Source: Paenibacillus lutimineralis | GTDB lineage: Bacteria; Bacillota; Bacilli; Paenibacillales; Paenibacillaceae | Direction of reading: 5' to 3' | Assembly (NCBI RefSeq): GCF_003991425.1 | Contig: NZ_CP034346.1 | Coordinates: forward strand, 2,765,501-2,829,500 | DNA length: 64,000 nucleotides | Part shown: positions 35,108 through 43,493 of the stretch, in pieces | Layout of the letters: each line of letters opens with the position of its first letter | Numbering within the stretch: position 1 is the first letter of the stretch | Program-made: the position numbers and the translations under genes | Notes under the pieces: generated by a model | Database searches by the model: none | What the model was told of the DNA's origin: nothing | Seen by the model: only the letters and a program-made list of their open reading frames with translations

Positions 35108-35488
35108 GTGGGAAATCCATTTCTGAATAAGTTGGAGCATGTGCAGATTCCAGTGAGAAACTTGGAAGCCTCTGTTCAATGGTATACTACTAATCTTGGT
35201 TTTCGACTACAGAGTAAGTCAGATATGAATCGACAGGCTTTTCTGACCCTGTCTGAAGGGCCTATGTTAATGCTCTGGGAGACGAAGGATGAGAGTCAAG
35301 CAAACTTCACGGTTAACGGGCAAATCATGCCCGTGCTTCTGTTCAACACGACAAGAATCCATGAACTATATGAATTATTGAGGTCTTTGGGCAGTGAGAT
35401 TACTTTTTATCAAGAAGAAGGGTTCGGCTGGGTTCTAAAATTCATTGATCCCGACGGGAATATGTGGGGAGCTATTCAATACAAGTAA
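35108..35488 (+). CDS. VOC family protein (glyoxalase/bleomycin-resistance-like)
   Basis: A 126-residue protein starting at GTG 35108, which follows AAAGGG; a longer frame from 35069 lacks a ribosome site. It is one vicinal-oxygen-chelate module, with VQIPVRNLEASVQWYTTNLGF near the start and VLKFIDPDGNMWGAIQY at the end. It includes glyoxalase- and antibiotic-binding members; the residues give no clear choice. The gene lies between the APH-like gene and a secreted-protein gene, all in the same direction. Confidence 0.82.
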   Translation: MGNPFLNKLEHVQIPVRNLEASVQWYTTNLGFRLQSKSDMNRQAFLTLSEGPMLMLWETKDESQANFTVNGQIMPVLLFNTTRIHELYELLRSLGSEITFYQEEGFGWVLKFIDPDGNMWGAIQYK

Positions 35489-35587
35489 ATGATAATAGGT
35501 AAAGTCATTTAAGTTCTTCTCATTGCAAAGCACACATGCTAACATAGACCATAATTGTATATATCATACTAAGGAGTTGCATATTGC

Positions 35588-36268
35588 ATGAGGAGAACGA
35601 AAAGGAGACTATGTGCCGGTGCTATAGCCGCCATGCTGCTTCTCACAAGTTCTGTGGCTTCGGTATCTGCACATCCGGGTAGAACGGATGCCAATGGCGG
35701 ACATACCTGCCGTACGAATTGCGAGAAGTGGGGACTTGAGTACGGAGAATATCACTACCACAATGGGGGAGGATCTAGCAAATCTAAATCCAATTCCTCC
35801 AAGAGCAAGTCTAAGACAACGACGAAGAGTACAACGACGACAAAAAGTAAATCAACGACCAAGAGCAAGAACACAACACCGAGCAAATCTAAGCCTGCGG
35901 CACCAGCCTATGCAAAATCTGGACTTGTCGTTTATGTTAACGGAACGAAGCTTTCATTTGACAGTGATCCATTGATCTATGAGAACACTAATTTACTTCC
36001 TCTGCGTGAGATCGCCGAAGCAATGGGGGCGAGTGTTACCTGGGATAAGCAGGGTGGAACGATCACGGTTGAGAAAGAGGATCGCAAAATGATTTTAAAG
36101 CTGGGCAGCAAGACGGTATATTATAACGGCAAGGCTGGGACCGCGAGTACTGCACCGAAGGTAATTCAAGGGACTACCTATGTGCCTGCTCAGGTCTTCG
36201 CCAGAGGCCTAGGAGGCTCGGTAGCTTTCGATTCAAGCACGAATACTTTAGACATCACTTACGAGTAA
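35588..36268 (+). CDS. Secreted YHYH and copper-amine-oxidase-N domain protein
   Basis: A 226-residue exported protein with an N-terminal signal peptide (about 1-28). The YHYH domain (about 29-60) contains AHPGRTDANGGHTCRTNCEK and EYHYHNGG. A Ser/Thr/Lys-rich linker of about 45 residues follows. The C-terminal domain (about 110-226) is of the copper amine oxidase N-terminal type (PF07833), starting VVYVNGTKLSFDSDP, common in Paenibacillus secreted proteins and thought to bind the cell wall. The role is unknown. The His/Cys pattern hints at metal binding. Confidence 0.8.
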   Translation: MRRTKRRLCAGAIAAMLLLTSSVASVSAHPGRTDANGGHTCRTNCEKWGLEYGEYHYHNGGGSSKSKSNSSKSKSKTTTKSTTTTKSKSTTKSKNTTPSKSKPAAPAYAKSGLVVYVNGTKLSFDSDPLIYENTNLLPLREIAEAMGASVTWDKQGGTITVEKEDRKMILKLGSKTVYYNGKAGTASTAPKVIQGTTYVPAQVFARGLGGSVAFDSSTNTLDITYE

Positions 36269-36283
36269 TGGAAGTTTAATAGA

Positions 36284-36341
36284 AGACGGATTGTCAGGAA
36301 GAGATGGTCAGCCCATCTGATCCGGCATTCCGTCTTTTTTT
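36284..36341 (+). terminator. Terminator between converging genes
   Basis: AGACGGA (36284-36290) pairs with TCCGTCT (36329-36335), enclosing a second GATGG-TCAGC-CCATC hairpin; seven T follow. It serves the gene at 35588. Confidence 0.8.
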
Positions 36342-36356
36342 ATTATCTTCAGTTAT

Positions 36357-38060
36357 CTATTCATCCGCTGCGGGGAATCTAAGGGTTACATGGGTTCCTT
36401 GGTTTACTTCGCTCATTATCGTAATTCCATACTCCGCTCCATACATTAATCTGGCGCGGTCATGCACATTCTTCAGACCATAGCCCGTAGGCTTGGAATC
36501 AAGCAGTGAAGCAAGTTGCCCTGGTTCAATTCCAATCCCGTTGTCATCGACCTGAAACACGATACAGTCGTCTTCCAATTTGCCGGAGAGCTTGATCTTT
36601 CCGCCTTCATCTCTGTTTTCGATACCGTGAATAATCGCGTTCTCGATTAGCGGCTGCAGCATCAGGTTAGGCATATGGTACGGTAGGATGGCCTCGTCAA
36701 TCTGATACTCTACATCGAAGCTGTTGCTGTGCATAAGCAACTGAATTTTCATATAGGACTGGACATTCAGGATCTCGTTCGAGACGAGAATCATATTGTT
36801 CCCTTTATTCAGAGTCGTACGATAGAACGTGGACAAGAGCTGAGCCATCTCGCTAATATCAGTCGCATGAATTCGCAGTGCCCGCCAATTGATCAGCGAC
36901 AGGGAGTTATACAAGAAGTGGGGGTTAATTTGCGCTTGCAGGGCTTTCATTTCGTATTCCTTGCGGGCAATTTCTTCTCTGTATACTTTGTTGATCAAGT
37001 CTTCCGTTTTGACGACCATATTGCCGAAGCCGCGAATCAGATCACCGATCTCATCCTTGGAGTCACTATGAACCGTCACTTCAAGCGAGCCTTCCTCGAC
37101 GGTCTTCATATTGTGGCGTAATTGCTCGATCCGAGATATGAATTTACGCGAGAATAGAGTACCGGCCACAACTACGGCACCGATACAGGCAATAATCATA
37201 AGCAGTACGGTAGAGACGATCCTCCATGCGGACTGGGTGATCAAACTGGTAGGTTTATATAGGAACACTTCCCAGCCAGAGGTAGGAATGCTTGCATGCA
37301 GCACCGTATACTTCTTGCCGTTCCAGTGCATCTCATCTACAGATGGATCACGGTAGAGCGAGTTCGGGTACACCTCATCTGGCTCCGACGAATAGACCGC
37401 TTGCCCGGCTGCGTCTATAATAAGTAGCTCTGCACCTTGCGTTTCCAAGGAATCAAAAGGCTCTAGCAGGCTCTTGGAATTGATGCGGGCGTAGATAATA
37501 TTGTCTTTCGGATTCTTGATCTTGGTGTTAAGCACCCGGCGTACGCTATAAATATTATGGCGGTCGGAGAACCACAAGATGTTCGTCGATTTCATCACAA
37601 GCGGATACCATGTTGTATTGTGAACCTCGCTAATGGGTCGTACTGTCTGTCCATGCTGATGCAGATTGGTGCCGGTATACAGTGTTAGCTGCTCTATGCT
37701 TGCATTCAAGTTCCGGGCAGTGTAGAAATTCTGGTCGATGACATTGACGAGCTGATCATACATTTCAAAGGTACTGGTGTACGTATGATTGGCTGCATTC
37801 ACAATCTCTTGATTGAAGCTGAGAAAGTTGACGATCTTATTATACGCTTCCAACTGGCTATTAAGCGTTAACGCGCTTTGGTTAAGCGCGGCGTTAAGAT
37901 CAGATTTGGATTGATTGATCAGGAGTGATCTTGTCTCGGAGAAGCAGAAGCTCCCGAGTACGATGACAGGAATCATGCTAATCAGTAAAAAGGCAAATTT
38001 AATCTTCGACTGAAAATTCATATCATGGATGCGTTTCTTCAGAGTGTACCAGCTTTGCAT
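36357..38060 (-). CDS. YesM-type sensor histidine kinase (debranching-enzyme locus)
   Basis: A 567-residue membrane kinase. Helices near 21-41 and 281-301 frame an extracellular sensor domain. A HAMP region follows (about 302-355). The phosphoacceptor is His381 in LQAQINPHFLYNSLSLI, and the ATPase part has LIENAIIHGIE and DDNGIGI. The coding strand is minus, with the regulator gene upstream; only two bases separate the regulator stop from this start. The pair faces away from the importer at 39874, and the gap between them holds an AAACG/CGTTT repeat that may be its target. Confidence 0.9.
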   Translation of the reverse strand: MQSWYTLKKRIHDMNFQSKIKFAFLLISMIPVIVLGSFCFSETRSLLINQSKSDLNAALNQSALTLNSQLEAYNKIVNFLSFNQEIVNAANHTYTSTFEMYDQLVNVIDQNFYTARNLNASIEQLTLYTGTNLHQHGQTVRPISEVHNTTWYPLVMKSTNILWFSDRHNIYSVRRVLNTKIKNPKDNIIYARINSKSLLEPFDSLETQGAELLIIDAAGQAVYSSEPDEVYPNSLYRDPSVDEMHWNGKKYTVLHASIPTSGWEVFLYKPTSLITQSAWRIVSTVLLMIIACIGAVVVAGTLFSRKFISRIEQLRHNMKTVEEGSLEVTVHSDSKDEIGDLIRGFGNMVVKTEDLINKVYREEIARKEYEMKALQAQINPHFLYNSLSLINWRALRIHATDISEMAQLLSTFYRTTLNKGNNMILVSNEILNVQSYMKIQLLMHSNSFDVEYQIDEAILPYHMPNLMLQPLIENAIIHGIENRDEGGKIKLSGKLEDDCIVFQVDDNGIGIEPGQLASLLDSKPTGYGLKNVHDRARLMYGAEYGITIMSEVNQGTHVTLRFPAADE

Positions 38061-38062
38061 CT

Positions 38063-39607
38063 TTATTCTCCCGCCGCTTCATAGCCACTTTGGTTGTACT
38101 GTCTGAATTTCTCGGGCGTCTGCCCGTAGAAATCCCTGAAATTTTGGCAGAAATACGAGAGGTTTCGGTACCCAACGGCACTGCATACATCCGCTATTTT
38201 CAGATGCGTATGGGTTAGCATATCTTTGGCCTTTTGCATCCGTAAATTTTTGATATATTTATTAATTCCGCAGCCGGTTGTCTTTTTGAACATCGAGCTT
38301 AAATAATGGGGGGATAAGTACACCCTAGCGGCAAGAAGCTCAAGGTTCAGATCCTCGGCATAGTTCTCCTCGATATATTGCTTAGTCGCCACAATATCCC
38401 GGTTCGGGGCAGGTTCGAGATTGCCTGTGCTCTGTTCAAGCTTGGCGATCCCTTCCCGTATCATGTGCTTAATATTTCGCAAATCCTCGGCTTTGTATAT
38501 TTGCTCAATGCCAAGATTGATCTCTCGTTCAGAAGCGTTAATAAATGACATGATGCTCTGATACACCGTAGAGAAAGTATGTTTGACATATAACTGTGAG
38601 AATTGAACCTGTCTTACGTACTTCTGATAGAGTAGTTCTATATTCGCCTTTAGGCTAAAGAGATCCCGTTCTCGAATATTGCCCCGGATCTGTTCAATCA
38701 GCTGATTATCGGATAGATCAGGGAAGTCCTGCTCAGAGAGCATCATCTCATTCTTAACATCGAAGATGAATGTATCGGGCAGGAAGAAGCGGTATTCCAT
38801 CAATGGCTCCAGCTCAGGCAGCACTCCAGCCAGATCATGAATCGCTGTCAGTCCTTTTCTGATACCGATATAGCAGTTTACCCGGTATTTGAACAGGATA
38901 CTATCGTGTATCTGTATCGCTAATTCCTGATAGGAGAGGCTGGAATGAACCCCCCTGCGCTCAGGGAATAAGAGTAAACTCTGACAACCGTTCAAATTGA
39001 TATAGTCTGCCGGAGTCCCAATCAGGGACAATAGATACGCTTCAAACTCCATATCGGCGTTCTCGAAGAAATCCTTCTCGAATTCTAGCAGCAATACGCC
39101 TTCATAGTAAGTTGGAAAGTCATGCCAAAGACCTTGCATGGAAGGCGGTTCCTGGGCTCCATTGATCAAGGTAAATAGAATATGTTTCTTGGCATATGCT
39201 TGCTTCATCAGAGACTGTTCATCCTGTTGCTGACGATCTGTCAACTCCGAGATCACTTTATTCATCGTCGCTTGGAATGCTTCCACATTAACCGGCTTGA
39301 GCAGATAATCAGAGACTCCTAGAGCGATAGCTGTCTGGGCATATTCAAATTCAGCAAAGCCGCTGAATAGGATTACTTTTAGTTCGGGATGAAGTTCTAG
39401 GGCTTGTCTGGTAAGCACGAGACCGTCCATTTGCGGCATTCTCACATCCGTGAACAATATGTCTACAGAGTGCTCCTGCAAATATTCAAGAGCTCTGCGC
39501 CCGTTATCGGCTATCTCTACCTGTAGTGGAAGGGCCAGTTCTTCAATTAGGAAGGCAATTCCTTCGCGTTCATCCTGATGATCGTCTACGACCAATATCG
39601 TTAACAT
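38063..39607 (-). CDS. YesN-type response regulator (AraC family, debranching-enzyme locus)
   Basis: A 514-residue regulator encoded on the minus strand. The receiver has VVDDHQDE and Asp54 in ILFTDVRMPQMDG. The C-terminal AraC domain (about 405-505) shows SPHYLSSMFKKTTG and NLSYFCQNFRDFYGQTPEKF. It is transcribed ahead of its kinase, the reverse order of the pair at 12567. It is likely to activate the divergent importer and glycosidase genes when the external sugar is sensed. Confidence 0.9.
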   Translation of the reverse strand: MLTILVVDDHQDEREGIAFLIEELALPLQVEIADNGRRALEYLQEHSVDILFTDVRMPQMDGLVLTRQALELHPELKVILFSGFAEFEYAQTAIALGVSDYLLKPVNVEAFQATMNKVISELTDRQQQDEQSLMKQAYAKKHILFTLINGAQEPPSMQGLWHDFPTYYEGVLLLEFEKDFFENADMEFEAYLLSLIGTPADYINLNGCQSLLLFPERRGVHSSLSYQELAIQIHDSILFKYRVNCYIGIRKGLTAIHDLAGVLPELEPLMEYRFFLPDTFIFDVKNEMMLSEQDFPDLSDNQLIEQIRGNIRERDLFSLKANIELLYQKYVRQVQFSQLYVKHTFSTVYQSIMSFINASEREINLGIEQIYKAEDLRNIKHMIREGIAKLEQSTGNLEPAPNRDIVATKQYIEENYAEDLNLELLAARVYLSPHYLSSMFKKTTGCGINKYIKNLRMQKAKDMLTHTHLKIADVCSAVGYRNLSYFCQNFRDFYGQTPEKFRQYNQSGYEAAGE

Positions 39608-39701
39608 CTATATCCCCCTGCGCTCATTGTTAGCATGATTTTATTATATTATTTGTCAAATGGGCAATTTGGATCAACGAAAGCGAGTATTTTTTGATAT
39701 A

Positions 39702-39722
39702 AAACGTAATTTTTTTGCGTTT
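39702..39722. promoter_or_regulatory. Candidate operator between divergent units
   Basis: AAACG (39702-39706) and CGTTT (39718-39722), separated by 11 bases, lie midway between the regulator and the importer. It is a plausible binding site for the YesN-type protein. Evidence is limited to symmetry and position. Confidence 0.35.
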
Positions 39723-39873
39723 ACGATTCTGGGGGATCAATCTTAGAATAGAAGAGTACTTATGAATGGAGGTTTTTGAAGCAAGCCGGCGCTTTGAAAC
39801 CGTATCATTTGAATGATCGAGCAAAATAATGAAATTACATTAATGAATGAGAGAAATACTGGGAGGTCTACTG

Positions 39874-41586
39874 ATGTTATCAAGAACAAAACGTGCATCC
39901 TCTATTGTAATAGCAGCATTGTTAGCGGTATCCCTCGTTGGTTGTGGCAATTCCGATAATGCGAACAATGGTTCTGCAGCTGCTAAATCGAGTGACCCAG
40001 CTTGGGAAGAGGCGATGACTACTCCTTTTGGCAAATATCCAGAGACTGTATCTTATACCGTGGGGCAAATGGCCACGAACTATTCCACACTTAGCGGGAC
40101 CCCTTACGAGAAGGATAACGCGACGAATAATGTGTGGACCAGGTACTTCAAGGAGAAGCTCAACGTAGAGAATACGACGAAGTTCGAAGCGAATGACGGC
40201 ACCGACTACAGCCAGAAGGTATCGATGGCCATCGTCAGCGGCGACATTCCGGATATTATGGTCGTACCTGACTATTCGACTCTGCAACAATTGTATGATA
40301 ATGATCTGATTGCAGATCTGACCGATGCCTATGAGAAGGCGGCCAGTGACCGCATCAAGGAAATCTATGATTCTTACGGAGGCCGTGTGCTGGACAGCGC
40401 TAAATTCGACGGCAAACTGATGGCGATTCCTACAACGGAAATCTCGCACGGCCCGGGAATTCTCTGGCTGCGCAAGGATTGGATGGACAAGCTAGGACTT
40501 CAAGAGCCTAAATCGCTGGAAGATGTAGAGAACATCATTGCGCAGTTCATCGAGAAGGACCCAGGCGGGAACGGTTCGGGAAAAACGGTCGGACTTGTTG
40601 TAGATAATGAGAATGTGGCCGGGGTTTCCGGCGGTCAGTATTCATTGAACAACATCTTTGCCTTGCACGGTGCTTATCCGAAACAATGGATGGACGACGG
40701 TAACGGCAATGCCGTATATGGATCGATTCAGCCTGAAATGAAGCCAGTGCTGACCAAGATCGCTGATATGTACAAGAAAGGCTTGATCGACCGTCAGTTC
40801 GCAGTACGTACCGGCGATGACCGCAAAGCACTGCTTACAAGCGGCAAAAGTGGGGCCTTCCTGGATAACTGGTGGGGAAGCTGGACTGTAGCGGATACCC
40901 TAAAATTGAATCCGGATGCAGAATGGGTATCTTATGTTGCTCCTCAATCGGAAGACGGCTCGCTGACAATGTTCACTGGAAATCCTTCCAGCAGTTTTCT
41001 TGTAGTTCGTAAAGGCTTCGAGCATCCGGAAATGGCTATGAAAATGGTCAGTCTGCAATATGACTATCAACGCTACCAAGAGAAGGAAGCCGATACGCTG
41101 AAGGCCTTCGAGGATTATAGCAATCTGAACGTATCCGGATCGCCAATTATCGTCAACATCGACTATTATGATGCTTTCTATCGCAATGTTGACATCATGA
41201 AGGAAGCGCTGGAGAGCGGTGATACAAGCAAATTGATCAGTAACAATGATATTACCGCTTATAACTCTTATAAGAAGTATATGGACAGCGAGAAGACAGG
41301 AGAGAAGCCAGACCCTGTATCATGGGCCGGATATACTTCCAGCATCACGACGGCAAGCATGGTGAAGAACGCGAATATCAAAGAAGTAAACCCTGTCTTC
41401 TTCGGGACTACACCTTCGATGTCGCTGAAATGGCCAACTCTATCCAAAATGGAGCTGGAAATGTACCTGAAGATTATTACTGGTGATCAATCTCCCGATT
41501 CCTTCGATAAGTTTGTAGACAGCTGGAAGAAGACCGGTGGGGATACCATTACGAAGGAAGTTAACGAAGCAATTGCTTCCAAATGA
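39874..41586 (+). CDS. ABC transporter substrate-binding lipoprotein (LplA/YtcQ type)
   Basis: A 570-residue binding protein. ATG 39874 follows GGGAGG; the upstream ATG 39847 lacks a site. The signal peptide ends with lipobox SLVGCGNS, so Cys is lipidated. The large mature domain matches the LplA/YtcQ family of oligosaccharide-binding proteins, which are longer than family 1 proteins. It is the first gene of an operon with two permeases and a glycosidase, and is probably activated by the divergent YesN protein. The sugar is unknown; a maltose- or glucan-like oligosaccharide is suggested by the enzyme. Confidence 0.9.
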   Translation: MLSRTKRASSIVIAALLAVSLVGCGNSDNANNGSAAAKSSDPAWEEAMTTPFGKYPETVSYTVGQMATNYSTLSGTPYEKDNATNNVWTRYFKEKLNVENTTKFEANDGTDYSQKVSMAIVSGDIPDIMVVPDYSTLQQLYDNDLIADLTDAYEKAASDRIKEIYDSYGGRVLDSAKFDGKLMAIPTTEISHGPGILWLRKDWMDKLGLQEPKSLEDVENIIAQFIEKDPGGNGSGKTVGLVVDNENVAGVSGGQYSLNNIFALHGAYPKQWMDDGNGNAVYGSIQPEMKPVLTKIADMYKKGLIDRQFAVRTGDDRKALLTSGKSGAFLDNWWGSWTVADTLKLNPDAEWVSYVAPQSEDGSLTMFTGNPSSSFLVVRKGFEHPEMAMKMVSLQYDYQRYQEKEADTLKAFEDYSNLNVSGSPIIVNIDYYDAFYRNVDIMKEALESGDTSKLISNNDITAYNSYKKYMDSEKTGEKPDPVSWAGYTSSITTASMVKNANIKEVNPVFFGTTPSMSLKWPTLSKMELEMYLKIITGDQSPDSFDKFVDSWKKTGGDTITKEVNEAIASK

Positions 41587-41606
41587 AGTGAAAGAGTTGA
41601 TCCGTA

Positions 41607-42497
41607 ATGAAGAATAAAAAAGATCAGGCGGCTTTTCACTTCATGATGCTGCCTGGCATGATTTTTCTGATTATTTTCTCCTTTATTCCGATGTTCGGGA
41701 TTGTCATGGCCTTTCAGAACTATATTCCTGCCAAAGGGATCAGCGGTTCACACTGGGTCGGTCTGGATAATTTCAGGTTCATGCTGCAAATTCCAGACAG
41801 CAAACAAATTTTTGCCAATACAATTGTTATAGCCGTGTGGAAGATTATCGCAGGCACTTTGGTATCGATCATTTTTGCCCTGCTGTTGAATGAAGTTCGA
41901 GTACGGTTCGCGAAGCGTTTTATGCAAACGATTGTCTACCTGCCGAACTTCCTCTCTTGGGCGATTCTGGCCACTGTTGTCATGAATATTTTCTCTTATG
42001 AGGGGCCGATTAATGCGTTCCTTGGATGGTTCGGCATTGACCCGATTCTGTTCATGGCCAGCAATAAATGGTTCAGACCGATGCTCATATTAACGGATGT
42101 ATGGAAAGGCTTTGGCTATGGCTCTATCATCTACCTGGCATCATTAACATCGATTGATCCAGGGCAATATGAAGCGGCGTCGATCGACGGAGCCAATCGC
42201 TGGAAGCAGCTCTGGTATATCACGCTGCCGGGTATGCTGCCGACGATTATTCTCGTAACGACCTTGAACCTGCCTAACGTCCTTAACGCCGGGTTTGACC
42301 AGATCTTTAACTTGTACAACCCTCTGGTCTATCAAACGGCGGATATTATTGACACTTATGTGTACCGGGTAGGTCTCGTGGAAAGACAATATAGCTTAGG
42401 GACGGCAGTAGGGTTATTGCGGTCGGTAGTCGGTATTGTTTTGATTCTTTCCGCGAACAAGCTTGCTCAGAAACTTACTGATTACCGTATTTTCTAG
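41607..42497 (+). CDS. ABC transporter permease (LplB type)
   Basis: A 296-residue permease with six predicted helices and the EAA motif QYEAASIDGANRWKQLWYITLPG. It belongs to the LplB group that pairs with LplA/YtcQ proteins. It starts 20 bases after the binding-protein gene and ends nine bases before the second permease gene. The ATPase is not encoded here and is presumably a shared MsmX-like protein. Confidence 0.9.
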   Translation: MKNKKDQAAFHFMMLPGMIFLIIFSFIPMFGIVMAFQNYIPAKGISGSHWVGLDNFRFMLQIPDSKQIFANTIVIAVWKIIAGTLVSIIFALLLNEVRVRFAKRFMQTIVYLPNFLSWAILATVVMNIFSYEGPINAFLGWFGIDPILFMASNKWFRPMLILTDVWKGFGYGSIIYLASLTSIDPGQYEAASIDGANRWKQLWYITLPGMLPTIILVTTLNLPNVLNAGFDQIFNLYNPLVYQTADIIDTYVYRVGLVERQYSLGTAVGLLRSVVGIVLILSANKLAQKLTDYRIF

Positions 42498-42506
42498 AAG
42501 AAGGGG

Positions 42507-43394
42507 GTGGCTCCCATTACCGCTCAAACTTTAAAAAGCCGCATTGCCGATATTATTATTTGGATCCTATTGCTGGCATTAACCTTATCTTGTCTCGTTC
42601 CACTGCTTAATCTAGTGGCGATATCTTTCAGTGATAACGCGGCAGCTTCCGCGAATCTCGTAAGTATATTCCCGGTGAACCCGACATTAAGCTCCTATGA
42701 TAAGCTACTCTCGGACTCCCAGTTCTGGCGTTCATTTATGATCTCCGTTGAACGGGTTGGGCTAGGCTTGCTCGTCAATATGACATTAATGATTCTGACC
42801 GCCTATCCGCTCTCCAAGAGCCCAAGACAGTTCCGTGGTCAGAAGGTGTATATGAACATCGTGATTTTCGCCATGCTGTTCTCAGGCGGTCTGATTCCTA
42901 CCTTCATGGTAGTCAAGGAGCTTCATTTGCTGGATTCTATCTGGTCGCTGATCTTGCCGGGGGCTGTTCCGATTGGCAACGTCATCCTGCTGATGAACGC
43001 CTTCCGCGGGGTGCCGAAATCGCTGGAAGAAGCGGCGACGATCGACGGAGCTTCACAATGGACCATTCTGATGCGGATCTTCCTCCCTGTGGTATTACCG
43101 ACATTGGCGACAGTGATGCTGTTCACGATCGTCGGTCACTGGAATGACTACTTCGGAGCGTTGGTATATATTAATAAAACTTCCAACTATCCGCTGCAAA
43201 CGTATATTCAGCAGCTAAGTGTAGAGGTTCAGAACATAACCGATCCGGAGAAATTGATGGAGCTTGCCAAAATTTCTGACCGGACTCTGAATGCGGCCAA
43301 GATCGTCGTCTCAACCTTGCCGCTGCTTATGATCTATCCTTTCATGCAGAAATACTTCGTATCAGGGATTGTAGTAGGCTCTGTCAAAGAATAA
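42507..43394 (+). CDS. ABC transporter permease (YtcP type)
   Basis: A 295-residue permease with six predicted helices. The apparent start, GTG 42507, overlaps its own AAGGGGG purine run, which is unusual; an alternative is a later start, but no suitable codon with a site was seen. The EAA motif is LEEAATIDGASQWTILMRIFLP. It completes the importer with the gene at 41607. A GC-rich stem-loop at 43429-43454 separates it from the glycosidase gene. Confidence 0.88.
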   Translation: MAPITAQTLKSRIADIIIWILLLALTLSCLVPLLNLVAISFSDNAAASANLVSIFPVNPTLSSYDKLLSDSQFWRSFMISVERVGLGLLVNMTLMILTAYPLSKSPRQFRGQKVYMNIVIFAMLFSGGLIPTFMVVKELHLLDSIWSLILPGAVPIGNVILLMNAFRGVPKSLEEAATIDGASQWTILMRIFLPVVLPTLATVMLFTIVGHWNDYFGALVYINKTSNYPLQTYIQQLSVEVQNITDPEKLMELAKISDRTLNAAKIVVSTLPLLMIYPFMQKYFVSGIVVGSVKE

Positions 43395-43428
43395 ACCTGC
43401 TACGGTTAAATAAAATAAGCTTACAAGG

Positions 43429-43454
43429 GGCCGCTGTGATCTTTCATGGCGGCC
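43429..43454. repeat. Intercistronic stem-loop
   Basis: GGCCGC (43429-43434) pairs with GCGGCC (43449-43454). No T tract follows, so it may regulate messenger stability rather than end transcription. Confidence 0.5.
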
Positions 43455-43493
43455 TCGCGTTTAGGCGTATGTAGTGAATACAGGAGGTTAGTT